A stretch of 64,000 nt of DNA from Nesterenkonia xinjiangensis (GCF_013410745.1 NZ_JACCFY010000001.1:930001-994000), one strand, 5' to 3'; counted from the stretch's first letter, positions 34,397-44,755 are shown. The notes: a model not told the origin generated them from the sequence alone. Numbers and translations are program-made.

Positions 34397-35434
34397 TCAG
34401 CTCTCGCGGTCGACGACGGCGTCGGCGAAGGAGAGCAGCGCCGTCTTCACCGTGGAGTCCGGAAGCCCGGCCAGGGCCTCCTTGGCCTGCGAGGACCAGG
34501 CATGGGCGACATCCCAAGCGTCCTGGGTCACCGGATGGGCGACGACGGCGGCCACGGCCTCAGCAAGGGCCTCGTCTTCGCCGAGGTCGCCGTCGACCAG
34601 GCGCAGCGTCTCGGACGCCTCCTGCTCACCGGCTGCGGCCCGCTCGCGGAGCAGCAGCACCGGCAGGGTGGGGATCCCCTCCCGGAGGTCCGTGCCCGGT
34701 GTCTTGCCGGAGGTCTCGCCGTCGGAGGTGAGATCGATGACGTCGTCGGCCAGCTGGAAGGCCACTCCCACAGCCTCCCCGTAGGAGCTGAGCATGTCTG
34801 CGACCTCAGGCGCACAGCCTCCGAAGGTAGCGCCGAGCCGGGACGCCGCGGCCACCAGGGAGCCGGTCTTGTCGGCGACGACCGAGAGGTAGTGCTTCTG
34901 GGGGTCATCGCCTTCGCGGGGACCGACCGTCTCGTGCAGCTGCCCCATGACGAGGCGCTCGAAGGTCCTGGCCTGCACCCGGGTTCCCTCGTCGCCCATC
35001 GCGGTCATCAGCTGGGAGGCGCGGGCCAGGATGAGGTCTCCGGTGAGGATGGCCACCGAGTTGCCCCACACCTCGTGGGCGGCCGGGGCACCACGACGCA
35101 CCGGGGCGGAGTCCATCACGTCGTCGTGGTAGAGCGTGGCCAGATGCGTCATCTCCATGACGACCGCGGCCTCGCGGACGCGCACGTCCGGGCCGTCGCC
35201 CAGCAGCGAGGTGAGGATGGTCAGCAGCGGACGGATGCGCTTGCCACCGGCCTCGGCCAGGTAGCGGGCGGACGTGTTGGCCAGTCCGTCTGAGCTGGAC
35301 AATGCCTGCAGCAGGCGCTCCTCCACCTCTCCGAGGGCACGGAAGACCTCGGCGGCGAGGGGCTCGTCGTCGGCGAGGGCATCAAACCCTGCCGGCAGTC
35401 TCAACGGCAGGGGCTCGGCTGCTGATTCAGTCAT
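34397..35434 (-). CDS. Polyprenyl diphosphate synthase (menaquinone side chain)
   Basis: A 345-residue all-helical trans-prenyltransferase that lengthens allylic diphosphates with IPP. Both aspartate-rich motifs are present: [16 protein letters not shown] and [13 protein letters not shown]. The KRIRPLL and [16 protein letters not shown] segments fit the heptaprenyl/octaprenyl group. Its ATG lies inside the end of menG (8-nt overlap), so it is translated behind MenG, and menF is divergent next door; the chain is therefore most likely the menaquinone tail. Chain length cannot be read reliably. Confidence 0.9.
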   Translation of the reverse strand: MTESAAEPLPLRLPAGFDALADDEPLAAEVFRALGEVEERLLQALSSSDGLANTSARYLAEAGGKRIRPLLTILTSLLGDGPDVRVREAAVVMEMTHLATLYHDDVMDSAPVRRGAPAAHEVWGNSVAILTGDLILARASQLMTAMGDEGTRVQARTFERLVMGQLHETVGPREGDDPQKHYLSVVADKTGSLVAAASRLGATFGGCAPEVADMLSSYGEAVGVAFQLADDVIDLTSDGETSGKTPGTDLREGIPTLPVLLLRERAAAGEQEASETLRLVDGDLGEDEALAEAVAAVVAHPVTQDAWDVAHAWSSQAKEALAGLPDSTVKTALLSFADAVVDRES

Positions 35435-36164
35435 CGGAGTCCAGCCTACCGAGCTTGCGGGCGTGGTGAATCGCCACGATGCCGCCGGAGAGGTTGCGGT
35501 ACTTCACATCCGAGTACCCGACCCCGGTGATCTGCGCAGCCAGCTCTTCCTGATCCGGCCAGGCACGGATGGACTCGGCCAGGTACACATAGGCCTCCGG
35601 GTTGGAGGACACCGCGCGGGCCACCGACGGCAGGGCGCGCATCAGGTACTCGTTGTAGACCCGGTTGAACGGGCGGAACGTCGGATCGGAGAACTCCATG
35701 ACGGCCAGTCGGCCGCCCGGCCGGGTCACCCGCAGCATCTCGGCCAGCCCGGCCAGAGGCTCGGCGACGTTGCGCAGCCCGAAGGAGATGGTGACGGCGT
35801 CGAAGGTGTCGTCCGCGAACGGCAGGTCCATGGCGTCGCCTGCGACGAACGTCATGTCCGGGCGGCGGCGCTTGCCCACCTGGAGCATTCCGAGGGAGAA
35901 GTCGCAGGCGATCGCCTCGGCGCCGGCGGCGACGAACGGCTCGGTGGAGGTGCCCGTCCCAGCAGCCAGGTCCAGGACCCGCTCCCCCGGTCTCACGTCC
36001 AGCGCCTCGACCAGTCGACGGCGCCACAGCCGCGTCTGCCCGAAGGACAGGACATCGTTGGTGAGGTCATAGCGGGCTGCGACCTCGTCGAACATCGAGG
36101 CGACGTCGGCCGGTTTCTTGTCCAGATCAGCCCGGTTGCCCTGGGCGTGCTGCTCCTGAGTCAC
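35427..36164 (-). CDS. menG: Demethylmenaquinone methyltransferase MenG/UbiE
   Basis: SAM-dependent methyltransferase, 245 residues, for the last step of menaquinone synthesis. The SAM motif is [15 protein letters not shown]; family signatures are the N-terminal [38 protein letters not shown] and [12 protein letters not shown]. The start is GTG 36164, with a -10-like GACAAT (36176-36171) 6 nt upstream. First gene of a menG/prenyl synthase operon, divergent from menF. Confidence 0.93.
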   Translation of the reverse strand: MTQEQHAQGNRADLDKKPADVASMFDEVAARYDLTNDVLSFGQTRLWRRRLVEALDVRPGERVLDLAAGTGTSTEPFVAAGAEAIACDFSLGMLQVGKRRRPDMTFVAGDAMDLPFADDTFDAVTISFGLRNVAEPLAGLAEMLRVTRPGGRLAVMEFSDPTFRPFNRVYNEYLMRALPSVARAVSSNPEAYVYLAESIRAWPDQEELAAQITGVGYSDVKYRNLSGGIVAIHHARKLGRLDSDD

Positions 36165-36241
36165 CCCAGCATTGTCCCAGATCGCGAGCGGAGGTGCGCA
36201 CGGCGGGCAGCGGCAGGTTCGGCGATAGACTGGCCAGCGCC

Positions 36242-37612
36242 ATGCATGCCCAGTCTCTGCGCGCCGTCTCAGTGACGGTCGCCCTCCCCGATGACGTCGC
36301 CCTGACCGACCTGTTGCCCCGGCTCCAGCCCAGCGGCACGTGGGTCCGCCATGGCGAAGGGATCATCGGTCTGGGCGTGGCGGACCGCGCTGCCGCCCAC
36401 GGCTCCGAGCGCTTCGCCGAGCTCGCCCACTGGTGGGAACGGCGGCTCGAGAGCATCACAGAGGATCCGCGTCCGGAGCAGCTGCGCGATGTGCCCGGCT
36501 GCGGCCCCACCGCGTTCACCTCGGTCACCTACTCCTCCGACTCTGCCGCAGACTCGGTGCTGGTCCTCCCGGAACTGGTGCTCGGCTCAGTCGCCGGCCG
36601 GACCTGGGTGACCGTCATCGGCGAACAGTCCGAGGGCGATCTCACCGTCGAGGCCGTGCTGGACCGCCATGGGCTCGGCATCGAGGACGGCGTCCTCGCT
36701 CCGGCCAAGGATGCCGCCGACACCGCCCCCGAGACTGCCCCCGAGACCGCCCTGCAGGAGGGCACACACCCGGTCTCGCACTATCTGCAGGCCGTGGAGG
36801 CCGGAGTGCAGGCCATCGCGGAGCGCCGGCTGGAGAAGCTCGTGCTGGGCCGCGACGTCGTCGTCACCGCCGACGCACCGCTCTCCGCGGGCTCGGTGCT
36901 GGCCGCGCTGACCCGTGAGTACTCCGACTGCTGGATCTACCGGGCGGGCGAGGTGCTGGGCGCCACCCCTGAGATGCTGGTCACAGTGCGTGGCGAGCGG
37001 ATGGCCGCCCGCGTGCTCGCGGGCACCGTGGACGGCTCCCTGCCGACTGATGAGGCCAGCGTCCTACTGATGGAGGACCCGAAGCAACGCACGGAGCATG
37101 AGATCGCGGTGCAGTCCCTGCTGACGCAGCTGGCGCCCGTGGTGGAGGTCATCAGCGCGCAGAACCCGCCGACCGTGCTGAGGCTGCCCAATGTGTACCA
37201 CCTCTCCACCGATGTCACCGGCAGGCTGGTGAAGGACTGCACCGACAGCGGCCGGGTCGGGGCAGAGCCGGTGGCGCCACGGGTCCCACCTGCACTGCTG
37301 GTGGCCGAGCGGGCCCATCCCACGGCCGCGATCTGCGGAACACCGACGGCGACGGCAGCCGAGTTCATCGCTCGCCTGGAAGACCTGGACCGCGGACCCT
37401 TCACCGGGCCGGTGGGCTGGGTGGACGGCCAGGGCAACGCAGACTTCGGCGTCGCGCTGCGCGGCGGCATCCTCTCCGCGGACCGACGCCACATGCGGCT
37501 CTATGCCGGCTGCGGAATCGTGGCCGGCTCCGAGCCGGAGTCGGAGCTCGCCGAGACCTGGGCCAAGCTGCGCCCCATGCTCGGGGCGCTGAGGGCTCAG
37601 CCGGTGGGTTGA
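36242..37612 (+). CDS. menF: Isochorismate synthase MenF
   Basis: Chorismate-binding family enzyme, 456 residues, turning chorismate into isochorismate, the entry to menaquinone. The C-terminal catalytic domain holds [24 protein letters not shown], the [10 protein letters not shown] helix, [21 protein letters not shown] and [20 protein letters not shown]. An Ala/Glu-rich linker (about residues 158-175) separates the N-terminal domain. TAGACT (36226-36231) lies 10 nt before ATG 36242. Its last 16 nt overlap the convergent MFS gene. Confidence 0.92.
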   Translation: MHAQSLRAVSVTVALPDDVALTDLLPRLQPSGTWVRHGEGIIGLGVADRAAAHGSERFAELAHWWERRLESITEDPRPEQLRDVPGCGPTAFTSVTYSSDSAADSVLVLPELVLGSVAGRTWVTVIGEQSEGDLTVEAVLDRHGLGIEDGVLAPAKDAADTAPETAPETALQEGTHPVSHYLQAVEAGVQAIAERRLEKLVLGRDVVVTADAPLSAGSVLAALTREYSDCWIYRAGEVLGATPEMLVTVRGERMAARVLAGTVDGSLPTDEASVLLMEDPKQRTEHEIAVQSLLTQLAPVVEVISAQNPPTVLRLPNVYHLSTDVTGRLVKDCTDSGRVGAEPVAPRVPPALLVAERAHPTAAICGTPTATAAEFIARLEDLDRGPFTGPVGWVDGQGNADFGVALRGGILSADRRHMRLYAGCGIVAGSEPESELAETWAKLRPMLGALRAQPVG

Positions 37613-38850
37613 CCCTGTCGATCCGGCTCCGGAGCGAACAGCGCCGCCACGCCCACCACCACCGGAATGGCCGCGAGGATCGCCGCCGTGAGCGCATAGG
37701 AACCGACCAGGTCCAGCCCCAGCGACAGCATCACCGGGCCGAAAGCCGTGGATCCCACCGCCACAGTGGTCACGATCCCGCGGATCGCTCCCAGATGGAG
37801 CGTGCCGAAGTACCTGGCGAAGGAGGCAGCCTCCACTGTGCGTACGGCTCCGCCGGAAGCCCCGAGGAGAGCCCCGTAGATGACCCCGGTCCAGGGGTCC
37901 GTCACCAGCGTCAGAAAGGCCATCGAGCCCGCGAGCAGCAGCATGGAGGCGGCGACCGCGACCTTCGGCGCCAGCCGATCGGCCAGACCTCCGACACCGA
38001 TGGTGACCACCAGCATCGCGACCGCCTGCGGCACGAAGTTCGCGGCGGCCTCGGTGGGGCTGAGCCCGCGCTCACCGAGGGCCGCGATCTGATGGAACTG
38101 CAAGCCGGTTCCCAGCATCCCGGAGGCTGCGACCCCCGCCGTGATGATCCAGAACATCGGAGCGCGGACGGCCTGGGACGCCGTCCAGTGCAGCTGCGGC
38201 GCCACGGCGGAGATCGATCCGGAGCTCGGGCTGCGCTCCGGCTCGACCAGCGGGCGCGGCAGCCGCCGGAAGTACAGCGCCACAGGGATCACCACGGCCC
38301 AGACCAGCAGGCCCTCGATCAGCCAGACGGTGGACATGCCCAGGTGGCGGATCATCCACTCCAGCAGCACCGGGGCCATGGCGATCCCGGCCGACCCCAC
38401 CGCCGTCTTGATGCCGATCGCCAGGCCGCGGCGCCGCGTGATGTGCACCGCGACCGCGGTGGAGGCCGCCAGTCCGAGAGCCCCCTGCCCGACCATCCGG
38501 ACACCGATGAAGCCCAGTGTGAGCCCGATGATCTCGGTGACCAGGCTCAATGCCACCAGCACCGCCCCGAACACCAGCCCGATCGCGACCATCACCCGTC
38601 CGATGCCGTACCGGTCCAGGGCGCGGCCGATGAACGGCAGGGCGCACGCTCCCAACAACGTGGCCACCATATAGCTGGTGGAGAGTGCGTTGCGGGTGAT
38701 GTCCAGCTCGTCGATGAGCGGGTCGGTGAAGACCGCGATGGCCGCAGTCTGACCGGGGGCGCTCATCACGGTGGCCACCGAGCCGGCGGTGACGATCGCC
38801 CAGGGGCGCCCGTGCGACCTGCGGACAGCCGGATCGTGCTCGTGGGTCAC
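37597..38850 (-). CDS. MFS transporter
   Basis: A 417-residue major-facilitator protein with about 12 hydrophobic helices in two halves separated by a charged central loop (RRLPRPLVEPERSPSSGS). The loop after helix 2 has GRALDRYGIGRVM, the MFS motif A. The substrate is unknown; the sequence somewhat resembles the oxalate/formate (OFA) or monocarboxylate branch, but this is weak. The start is GTG 38850, overlapping the prfC stop by 4 nt (GTGA), so it is coupled to prfC. It converges on menF with a 16-nt overlap. Confidence 0.85.
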   Translation of the reverse strand: MTHEHDPAVRRSHGRPWAIVTAGSVATVMSAPGQTAAIAVFTDPLIDELDITRNALSTSYMVATLLGACALPFIGRALDRYGIGRVMVAIGLVFGAVLVALSLVTEIIGLTLGFIGVRMVGQGALGLAASTAVAVHITRRRGLAIGIKTAVGSAGIAMAPVLLEWMIRHLGMSTVWLIEGLLVWAVVIPVALYFRRLPRPLVEPERSPSSGSISAVAPQLHWTASQAVRAPMFWIITAGVAASGMLGTGLQFHQIAALGERGLSPTEAAANFVPQAVAMLVVTIGVGGLADRLAPKVAVAASMLLLAGSMAFLTLVTDPWTGVIYGALLGASGGAVRTVEAASFARYFGTLHLGAIRGIVTTVAVGSTAFGPVMLSLGLDLVGSYALTAAILAAIPVVVGVAALFAPEPDRQGQPTG

Positions 38851-40445
38851 GCCGCCACCAGGGCTTCCAGGGTGAGATGCTTCCGGGTGCGCTCGATGCC
38901 GAGCAGGTGCCAGCGGTCGCGGAACAGCGCCAGCAGCTGACCGTCGCTGCGCTCCAGCACCTCGACCCCGGCCATCGCCGCCAGCTCCTCGGCCGAGTCG
39001 GTGTCGGTGGCGCGGGCCAGCGAGTGCCCGAGAGGCTCGAGCTTCGACGGTGAGCGGAACTCCTCACGCAGCCGGTGCTCGACGACCTCGAACTGCATGG
39101 GGCCCACCGCGGCCAGGACGGGCACGTGGGTGCCGCGCCGCTCGGAACGCAGCACCTGGATCACGCCCTCGGCCTCCAGCTGGTCGACGCCGCGCCGAAA
39201 CTGCTTCATCCTTCCCATGTCGGCCGGCCGTGCCACGGCGAAGTGCTCGGGCGCGAAGCGCGGCAACGGGGGGTACACCACGGGTTCGGCCTCGAAGAGC
39301 GTGTCCCCGATCCGCAGGGCCGAGGCGTTGACGATGCCGACCACGTCACCCGGGTAGGCGACGTCGACGACATCTCGGGTGCGCCCGAAGGCCAGGTGGG
39401 CGTACTTCATGGAGAAGGGCCGTCCGGTGCGCGCCGAGGTCACCGTCATCCCCCGGTGGAAGACCCCGGAGCAGACTCGCACGAAGGCCAGCCGGTCGCG
39501 GTGGGCCGCGTCCATTCCGGACTGGATCTTGAAGGTGAAGGCGCTGAAGGGCGCGTCCAGCTGCCGCGGGGCGCCGTCGACGTCGGGGCGTGGCTCCGGC
39601 GGCGGGGCGAGCTCGGTCAGGGCGTCCAGCAGACGGGGCACTCCCAGATGGCGGACCGCCGCGGCGAAGAACACCGGTGTGGAGATCCCGGCCAGGAACG
39701 TGTCCTGGTCATGGTCTGCCCCCGAGGCCTCGAGCAGCTCGGACTCCTCAAGTGCCTCGGCGAGCTCGGGGAGCTCCTGCGCCACCCGATCGACCTGATC
39801 GGCGTCCAGGTGCTCCTCCTCCGCTGCCTGGCGGCCGCCCGGCGTCGCGCGGATCAGCGTGAGATCTCCGGTGCCGCGTTCCACGTAGCCGCGGAAGTCC
39901 CCGGCGATGCCTACCGGCCAGGTGACCGGAGTGGGTGTCAGTCCTGTCTCCTCACGGATCTCGTCGATCAGCTCGAGCGCCTCTTTGCCGGGGCGGTCCC
40001 ATTTATTGATGACCGTGATGATCGGGATGTTCCGGTGCCGGCAGACCCTGAACAGCTTCATGGTCTGCGGCTCCAGCCCTTTGGCCGCGTCGATGAGCAT
40101 GACGGCGGCGTCGACAGCCGCCAGCACACGATAGGTGTCCTCCGAGAAGTCCGCGTGGCCGGGGGTGTCGAGGAGGTTCAGCACGACGTCACGGTGCTGG
40201 AGCTGCATGGAGGCCGAGGAGATGGAGATTCCACGCTCCTTCTCCATGCCCATCCAGTCCGAGACCGTGGCGGACCGTCCCGCCTTGCCGTGGATGTGCC
40301 CGGCCTCGTCGATCGCCTGGGCGTTCAGGGCCAGAGACTCGGTGAGCGTGGACTTTCCGGCGTCCGGGTGACTGATGATGGCGAAGGTCCGACGCCGTGC
40401 GGCCTGTCCGCCTGGTGAATCGTCCGGGCGATCGGTCACCGACAT
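38847..40445 (-). CDS. prfC: Peptide chain release factor 3
   Basis: Translational GTPase RF3, 532 residues, recycling RF1/RF2 after termination. G-motifs are visible: ISHPDAGKSTLTESL (G1), GISISSASMQ (G2), LLDTPGHADFSEDTYR (G3), NKWDRPGKE (G4). RF3-type domains follow, with FAPEHFAVARPADMGRMKQF and LAAVGPMQFEVVEHRL near the end. AAGGAG is about 7 nt before the ATG. Divergent from the MerR gene; its stop overlaps the MFS gene. Confidence 0.94.
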   Translation of the reverse strand: MSVTDRPDDSPGGQAARRRTFAIISHPDAGKSTLTESLALNAQAIDEAGHIHGKAGRSATVSDWMGMEKERGISISSASMQLQHRDVVLNLLDTPGHADFSEDTYRVLAAVDAAVMLIDAAKGLEPQTMKLFRVCRHRNIPIITVINKWDRPGKEALELIDEIREETGLTPTPVTWPVGIAGDFRGYVERGTGDLTLIRATPGGRQAAEEEHLDADQVDRVAQELPELAEALEESELLEASGADHDQDTFLAGISTPVFFAAAVRHLGVPRLLDALTELAPPPEPRPDVDGAPRQLDAPFSAFTFKIQSGMDAAHRDRLAFVRVCSGVFHRGMTVTSARTGRPFSMKYAHLAFGRTRDVVDVAYPGDVVGIVNASALRIGDTLFEAEPVVYPPLPRFAPEHFAVARPADMGRMKQFRRGVDQLEAEGVIQVLRSERRGTHVPVLAAVGPMQFEVVEHRLREEFRSPSKLEPLGHSLARATDTDSAEELAAMAGVEVLERSDGQLLALFRDRWHLLGIERTRKHLTLEALVAA

Positions 40446-40616
40446 GTCCCGCTCCTTCCTGAGAGGTCTGTGAGGCGCTGCCTGCTGCTGCCATCCTCCC
40501 AGGTCCGCGCGGCGCTGGACGCCCGGGGAGGCAGAATCTATCGTGAGAACCTACCGCAACGTGAGAGTTCACCCCGACATGCCGGACGCGCCCGGCATCA
40601 CGTCAGGAGGCCGACG

Positions 40617-40991
40617 GTGGACCAGCAGGGCGACAGAACCATGCACATCGGCGAACTTGCCGAGCGGACGGGGCTGTCACTGCGCTCCATACGCCACTAT
40701 GGCGACATCGGGCTGCTGCCGGCCAGCGGCCGTACCGAGGCGGGGTACCGCCTCTTCTCCGAACAGGACCTGCAGCGGCTGCTGCGCATCCGGAGGCTCA
40801 AACCCCTGGGATTCAGCCTGGACGAGATCGGCGAGGTGCTCTCCCTCTGGGAGCAGGGCATGGACGCGGGCCGACGCCAGGAGGCCGCGGAGACCCTGGA
40901 GCGCCTGCGGACTGAACGTGCCCGCCTGGCGCGCAGCCTGGCAGAAGCTGACGCGATGCTCGCGGACCTGGAGTCCCATCTCAGCACCTGA
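40617..40991 (+). CDS. MerR-family transcriptional regulator
   Basis: A 124-residue MerR protein: N-terminal winged helix (HIGELAERTGLSLRSIRHYG, then DIGLLPASGRTEAGYRLFSE) and a C-terminal coiled-coil dimerisation helix, with no obvious metal cysteines. GTG 40617 is preferred because AGGAGG lies 7 nt upstream; ATG 40641 (MHIGEL) is the shorter option. It precedes a SulP transporter gene on the same strand, whose promoter has a palindrome placed between -35 and -10 as MerR factors require. Confidence 0.88.
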   Translation: MDQQGDRTMHIGELAERTGLSLRSIRHYGDIGLLPASGRTEAGYRLFSEQDLQRLLRIRRLKPLGFSLDEIGEVLSLWEQGMDAGRRQEAAETLERLRTERARLARSLAEADAMLADLESHLST

Positions 40992-41009
40992 GACTCTTCT
41001 CACATCATT

Positions 41010-41038
41010 CTGACTCTTCCCTTACGTAAGGGTAGTGT
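41010..41038 (+). promoter_or_regulatory. SulP promoter with MerR-type dyad in the spacer
   Basis: CTGACT (41010-41015) and TAGTGT (41033-41038) are spaced 17 bp apart, and the perfect 14-bp palindrome CCCTTACGTAAGGG (41019-41032) fills the spacer. Position and symmetry are typical of MerR targets. It would give a leader of about 145 nt before the SulP start. Confidence 0.5.
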
Positions 41039-41187
41039 TGTCTCGCGTGAGCCGGGCGTGCCCCGCCCGCCGCTCCTCGCCCATCACACCTGGCGCAGTG
41101 TCGCGCCCCGCCGTCCCTTGAAGAGCCGGACACATCTGTGCCCTGCACGTGGCACACACCGGTGTCCCGACCCCAGAACGGAGCCCC

Positions 41188-42726
41188 ATGGCCCCCGCAC
41201 CCTCACCCGCCGTCGCGCATCCGGAGGAGTCCATCGCCCATCCGGAGGACCGACAGTCAGTCCTGCGGACCCTGAAGTCTCCCCGACTGCTGAAGGTCGA
41301 GCTCCTCGCAGGCCTCGTCGTGGCCCTGGCCCTGATCCCGGAAGCCATCGCCTTCTCCCTCATCGCCGGAGTGGACCCGCGATACGGGCTGTTCGCCTCT
41401 TTCACCATGGCCGTCGCCATCGCCTTCCTCGGCGGACGGCCGGCCATGATCTCTGCCGCGACAGCCGCCACCGCACTGGTCATCGCACCGCTGGTCGAGA
41501 GCCATGGGATCGACTACTTCATCGCCGCCGTGATCCTGGCCGGGATCTTCCAGGTCCTGCTGGGCGTCCTCGGCGTCGCGAAGGTCATGCGGTTCATCCC
41601 GCGCTCCGTCATGGTCGGCTTCGTCAATGCGCTGGCCATCCTGATCTTCACCTCCCAGCTCCCCGAGCTCATCGGCGTCCCCTGGCTGGTCTACCCGATG
41701 GTGGCCGTCGGGCTCATCGTGATCTACCTGCTGCCGCGGATCACCACGATCGTGCCCGCTCCGCTGGTCTCCATCATTCTGCTGACCGTCATCTCGGTGG
41801 CTTTCGCCTTCAACGTGCCGACCGTGGGGGACAAGGGCGACCTCCCGGACTCCCTGCCTTCGCTGTTCATCCCTGACGTCCCGCTGACCCTCGAGACGTT
41901 CCAGATCATCGCTCCGTTCTCCCTCGGCATGGCCGTGGTGGGACTGCTCGAATCCCTGATGACAGCCAAGCTGGTCGATGACGTCACCGACACCCGCTCG
42001 GAGAAGGTCCGCGAGTCCTGGGGGCAGGGCGCGGCGAACATCATCACCGGCTTCTTCGGCGGCATGGGCGGCTGCGCGATGGTGGGCCAGACCATGATCA
42101 ATGTGAAGGCCTCCGGAGCCCGGACCCGCATCTCCACCTTCTGCGCCGGTGTGTTCGTCCTGATCCTCGCCGTTGCCCTGGGCGACATCGTCGCGCTGAT
42201 CCCGATGGGTGCGCTCGTGGCGGTGATGATCTTCGTCTCGGTCGCGACCTTCGACTGGCACAGCGTCCGGCTCTCCACCCTGCGCATGATGCCCAAGAGC
42301 GAGACCGCGGTCATGCTGGTGACCGTGATCGCCACCGTGTGGACGCACAACCTGGCCATCGGCGTCATCCTGGGCGTGGTGACCGCGATGATCCTCTTCG
42401 CACGCCGGGTGGCCCACCTGGCCACGGTGACCCGTCACGTGGACGAGCACTTCGGCGAGGAGGTCGCCAAGTATCAGGTCAAGGGCCAGCTGTTCTTCGC
42501 CTCGTCCAACGACCTGTACACCCAGTTCCACTACCGGGACGACCCGGACCATGTGGTCATCGACCTCTTCAGCTCAGAGGTCTGGGACGCCTCCACGGTG
42601 GCGGCGCTGGACGCGATCTGCGAGAAGTATGCCAAGTACGGCAAGCACGTGGAGATCGCCGGGCTCGACGGCGCCAGCGCAGCCATGCATCAGCGCATGG
42701 CAGGAAAGCTCGGCGCCGGGCACTGA
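41188..42726 (+). CDS. SulP-family anion transporter with STAS domain
   Basis: A 512-residue membrane protein of the SLC26/SulP family carrying sulfate, bicarbonate or other anions. The family signature is visible around VVALALIPEAIAFSLIAGVDPRYGLFA (cited by segments: LIPEAIAFSLIAGVDP), followed by about ten hydrophobic helices and a C-terminal STAS domain (VKGQLFFASSNDLYTQF, DLFSSEVWDASTVAALD). CGGAGCCCC precedes ATG 41188. The antisense and upstream frames are shadows. The MerR gene just upstream is the likely regulator. Confidence 0.9.
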   Translation: MAPAPSPAVAHPEESIAHPEDRQSVLRTLKSPRLLKVELLAGLVVALALIPEAIAFSLIAGVDPRYGLFASFTMAVAIAFLGGRPAMISAATAATALVIAPLVESHGIDYFIAAVILAGIFQVLLGVLGVAKVMRFIPRSVMVGFVNALAILIFTSQLPELIGVPWLVYPMVAVGLIVIYLLPRITTIVPAPLVSIILLTVISVAFAFNVPTVGDKGDLPDSLPSLFIPDVPLTLETFQIIAPFSLGMAVVGLLESLMTAKLVDDVTDTRSEKVRESWGQGAANIITGFFGGMGGCAMVGQTMINVKASGARTRISTFCAGVFVLILAVALGDIVALIPMGALVAVMIFVSVATFDWHSVRLSTLRMMPKSETAVMLVTVIATVWTHNLAIGVILGVVTAMILFARRVAHLATVTRHVDEHFGEEVAKYQVKGQLFFASSNDLYTQFHYRDDPDHVVIDLFSSEVWDASTVAALDAICEKYAKYGKHVEIAGLDGASAAMHQRMAGKLGAGH

Positions 42727-42748
42727 GCCCCAGCGGCTGAGCCGGCGC

Positions 42749-44755
42749 TCAGGCCTCAGCGGCCGCACGCTGGGCGATCCGGCCGCCGACCAGGACCATC
42801 TCCACCTGCCGGGGCGAGAGCCGGTGACGCAACGTGATCTGCCGCTCGCCCTCACTGTCCCCGTCGCCGCTGACGATGGCGGCCGGCACCTCGGATCCGG
42901 CCCGCAGCGCCTCGTGCAGTCCCCGCAGCCGCAGCCTGTCACCCTGGGCCATGGTGGCGTAGACGTCCTCGTCGCACTCCAGCGCCAGCACCCCGAAGTT
43001 GGCCAGGTTCTGCCAGTGGATGCGCGCGAAGGACCGGGCCATCACCACGCGCAGACCCAGGTGACGCGGGGCGATCACTGCATGCTCGCGGGAGGAGCCC
43101 TGCCCGTAGTTCACTCCGCCGAGGATCGCGTGGCCGCCGTCGGCCGCCACTGCCCGATCCGGGTAGGTGGGGTCGACCTGGATGTAGACGAACTCGCTGA
43201 TCTTGGGGATGTTGCTGCGGTACGGCAGCACGCGGGATCCGGCGGGCATGATCTCGTCCGTGGAGACGTCGTCGCCGACCTTCAGCAGCACCGGCACGTC
43301 CAGATCTTCGGGCAGCGGGTCGAACTCGGGAAGCGCGCTGATGTTGCTGCCCTTGACCAGCTCGACGTCGCGAGCCTCCTCCGCGGGCAGGGGCGCCACC
43401 AGCATCTGCCGGTCGACGGTGGGAGCCTCCGGCATCCGGGGCACCGGGCAGCTCAGGCCCCGTTCCTCCTCCAGAGTCCGAGGGTCGGTGATGCGCCCGG
43501 TCAGCGCCGAGGCCGCCGCGGTCTCCGGCGAGCACAGCCACACGGAGTCCTCATCCGTGCCGGAGCGCCCGGGGAAGTTCCGGGGCATGGTGCGCAGGCT
43601 GTTGCGACCCACTGCCGGCGCCTGCCCCATGCCGATGCAGCCCATGCAGCCGGACTGGTGGATGCGACCGCCTGCGGAGATAAGGTCCAACAGCCAGCCG
43701 CCACGGGCCATGTCGGCATAGATCTCCCGGGATGAGGGATTGATGTCCAGCGAGACCCGCGGGTCGATCTGCCGGCCGCGCAGGATCTCAGCGACCACGG
43801 CGAAGTCACGGAGCCCGGGGTTCGCCGAGGAGCCCACGACGACCTGGTCGACCTCCTCACCGGCGACCTCATGCACCGGGGTCACATTCCCCGGCGAGGA
43901 CGGCGCGGCGATCAGCGGCTCCAGGGCGGAGAGGTCGATGTGCTCGGTGACGTCGTAGTCCGCCTGCTCGTCCGCCTCCCACTGGACGAACTGGTCCTCG
44001 CGGCCGCGTTCTGCCAGGAATCGGCGCACCTCGTCGTCAGCGGGGAAGACGCTGGTGGTCGCGCCCAGCTCGGCACCCATATTGGCGATCACGTGACGGT
44101 CCATCGCGCTGAGCGTCCGGACGCCGTCGCCGTGATACTCGATGACACGGCGGGACCCGCCGGTGACACCGTGGCGCCGGAGCATCTCCAGGACGACGTC
44201 CTTGGCCGAGGTCCAAGGCGGCAGGTCGCCCGTGAGCTCCACGCCCCAGACCTCGGGCATGGTCACGTACAGCGGCTCGCCCGCCATCGCCATGGCCACC
44301 TCGAGTCCACCGACGCCGACGGCGAGCATCCCCAACGCCCCAGCCGCGCAGGTGTGGGAGTCGGATCCGACCATGGTTGCGCCGGGCCGACCGAAGTGCG
44401 CCTGGTGGACCGGGTGGGAGACTCCGTTGCCTGCGCGGGAGAACCACAGGCCGAAGCGACGGGCCCCGGACTGCAGGAACAGATGGTCCTCCGGGTTCTT
44501 CTCATCGGTCTGAAGCAGGTTGTGGTCCACATATTGGGCAGAGAGCTCGGTGCGTACTCGATCCAGACCCATCGCCTCCAGCTCCAGCATCACCATCGTT
44601 CCGGTAGCGTCCTGAGTCAGGGTCTGGTCGATGGCCAGGGCGATCTCCTCCCCCGCCCGCGGCTCACCCTCGAGCAGATGCGATCGGATCAGCTTCTGCG
44701 TGAGGTTCTGGGGCTCGCCCGAGGCGGTGTCCGTGACTGCTGCGGTGGATGACAT
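42749..44755 (-). CDS. Aconitate hydratase, short (Aquifex-type)
   Basis: A 668-residue aconitase-family protein, shorter than the roughly 900-residue AcnA usual in actinobacteria, with the large domains and swivel domain fused. Visible are TLTQDATGTMVMLELEAMGL, DSHTCAAGALGMLAVGVGGL, ESACGPC-like GCMGCIGMGQAPA with two cluster cysteines, and swivel-domain YGQGSSREHAVIAPRHL. Where LeuC and AcnA have the first cluster cysteine in GSCTN, this protein reads GSSAN (Ser at 43828-43826). AGGAGG lies 7 nt before ATG 44755. No TCA-cycle gene is adjacent; isopropylmalate- or methylcitrate-type substrates cannot be excluded. Confidence 0.85.
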   Translation of the reverse strand: MSSTAAVTDTASGEPQNLTQKLIRSHLLEGEPRAGEEIALAIDQTLTQDATGTMVMLELEAMGLDRVRTELSAQYVDHNLLQTDEKNPEDHLFLQSGARRFGLWFSRAGNGVSHPVHQAHFGRPGATMVGSDSHTCAAGALGMLAVGVGGLEVAMAMAGEPLYVTMPEVWGVELTGDLPPWTSAKDVVLEMLRRHGVTGGSRRVIEYHGDGVRTLSAMDRHVIANMGAELGATTSVFPADDEVRRFLAERGREDQFVQWEADEQADYDVTEHIDLSALEPLIAAPSSPGNVTPVHEVAGEEVDQVVVGSSANPGLRDFAVVAEILRGRQIDPRVSLDINPSSREIYADMARGGWLLDLISAGGRIHQSGCMGCIGMGQAPAVGRNSLRTMPRNFPGRSGTDEDSVWLCSPETAAASALTGRITDPRTLEEERGLSCPVPRMPEAPTVDRQMLVAPLPAEEARDVELVKGSNISALPEFDPLPEDLDVPVLLKVGDDVSTDEIMPAGSRVLPYRSNIPKISEFVYIQVDPTYPDRAVAADGGHAILGGVNYGQGSSREHAVIAPRHLGLRVVMARSFARIHWQNLANFGVLALECDEDVYATMAQGDRLRLRGLHEALRAGSEVPAAIVSGDGDSEGERQITLRHRLSPRQVEMVLVGGRIAQRAAAEA

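Noticed and set aside
41022-41483. 153-residue minus-strand frame over the SulP promoter and start
   Set aside because: Antisense to SulP and to its leader, no domain, no ribosome site; a shadow frame.
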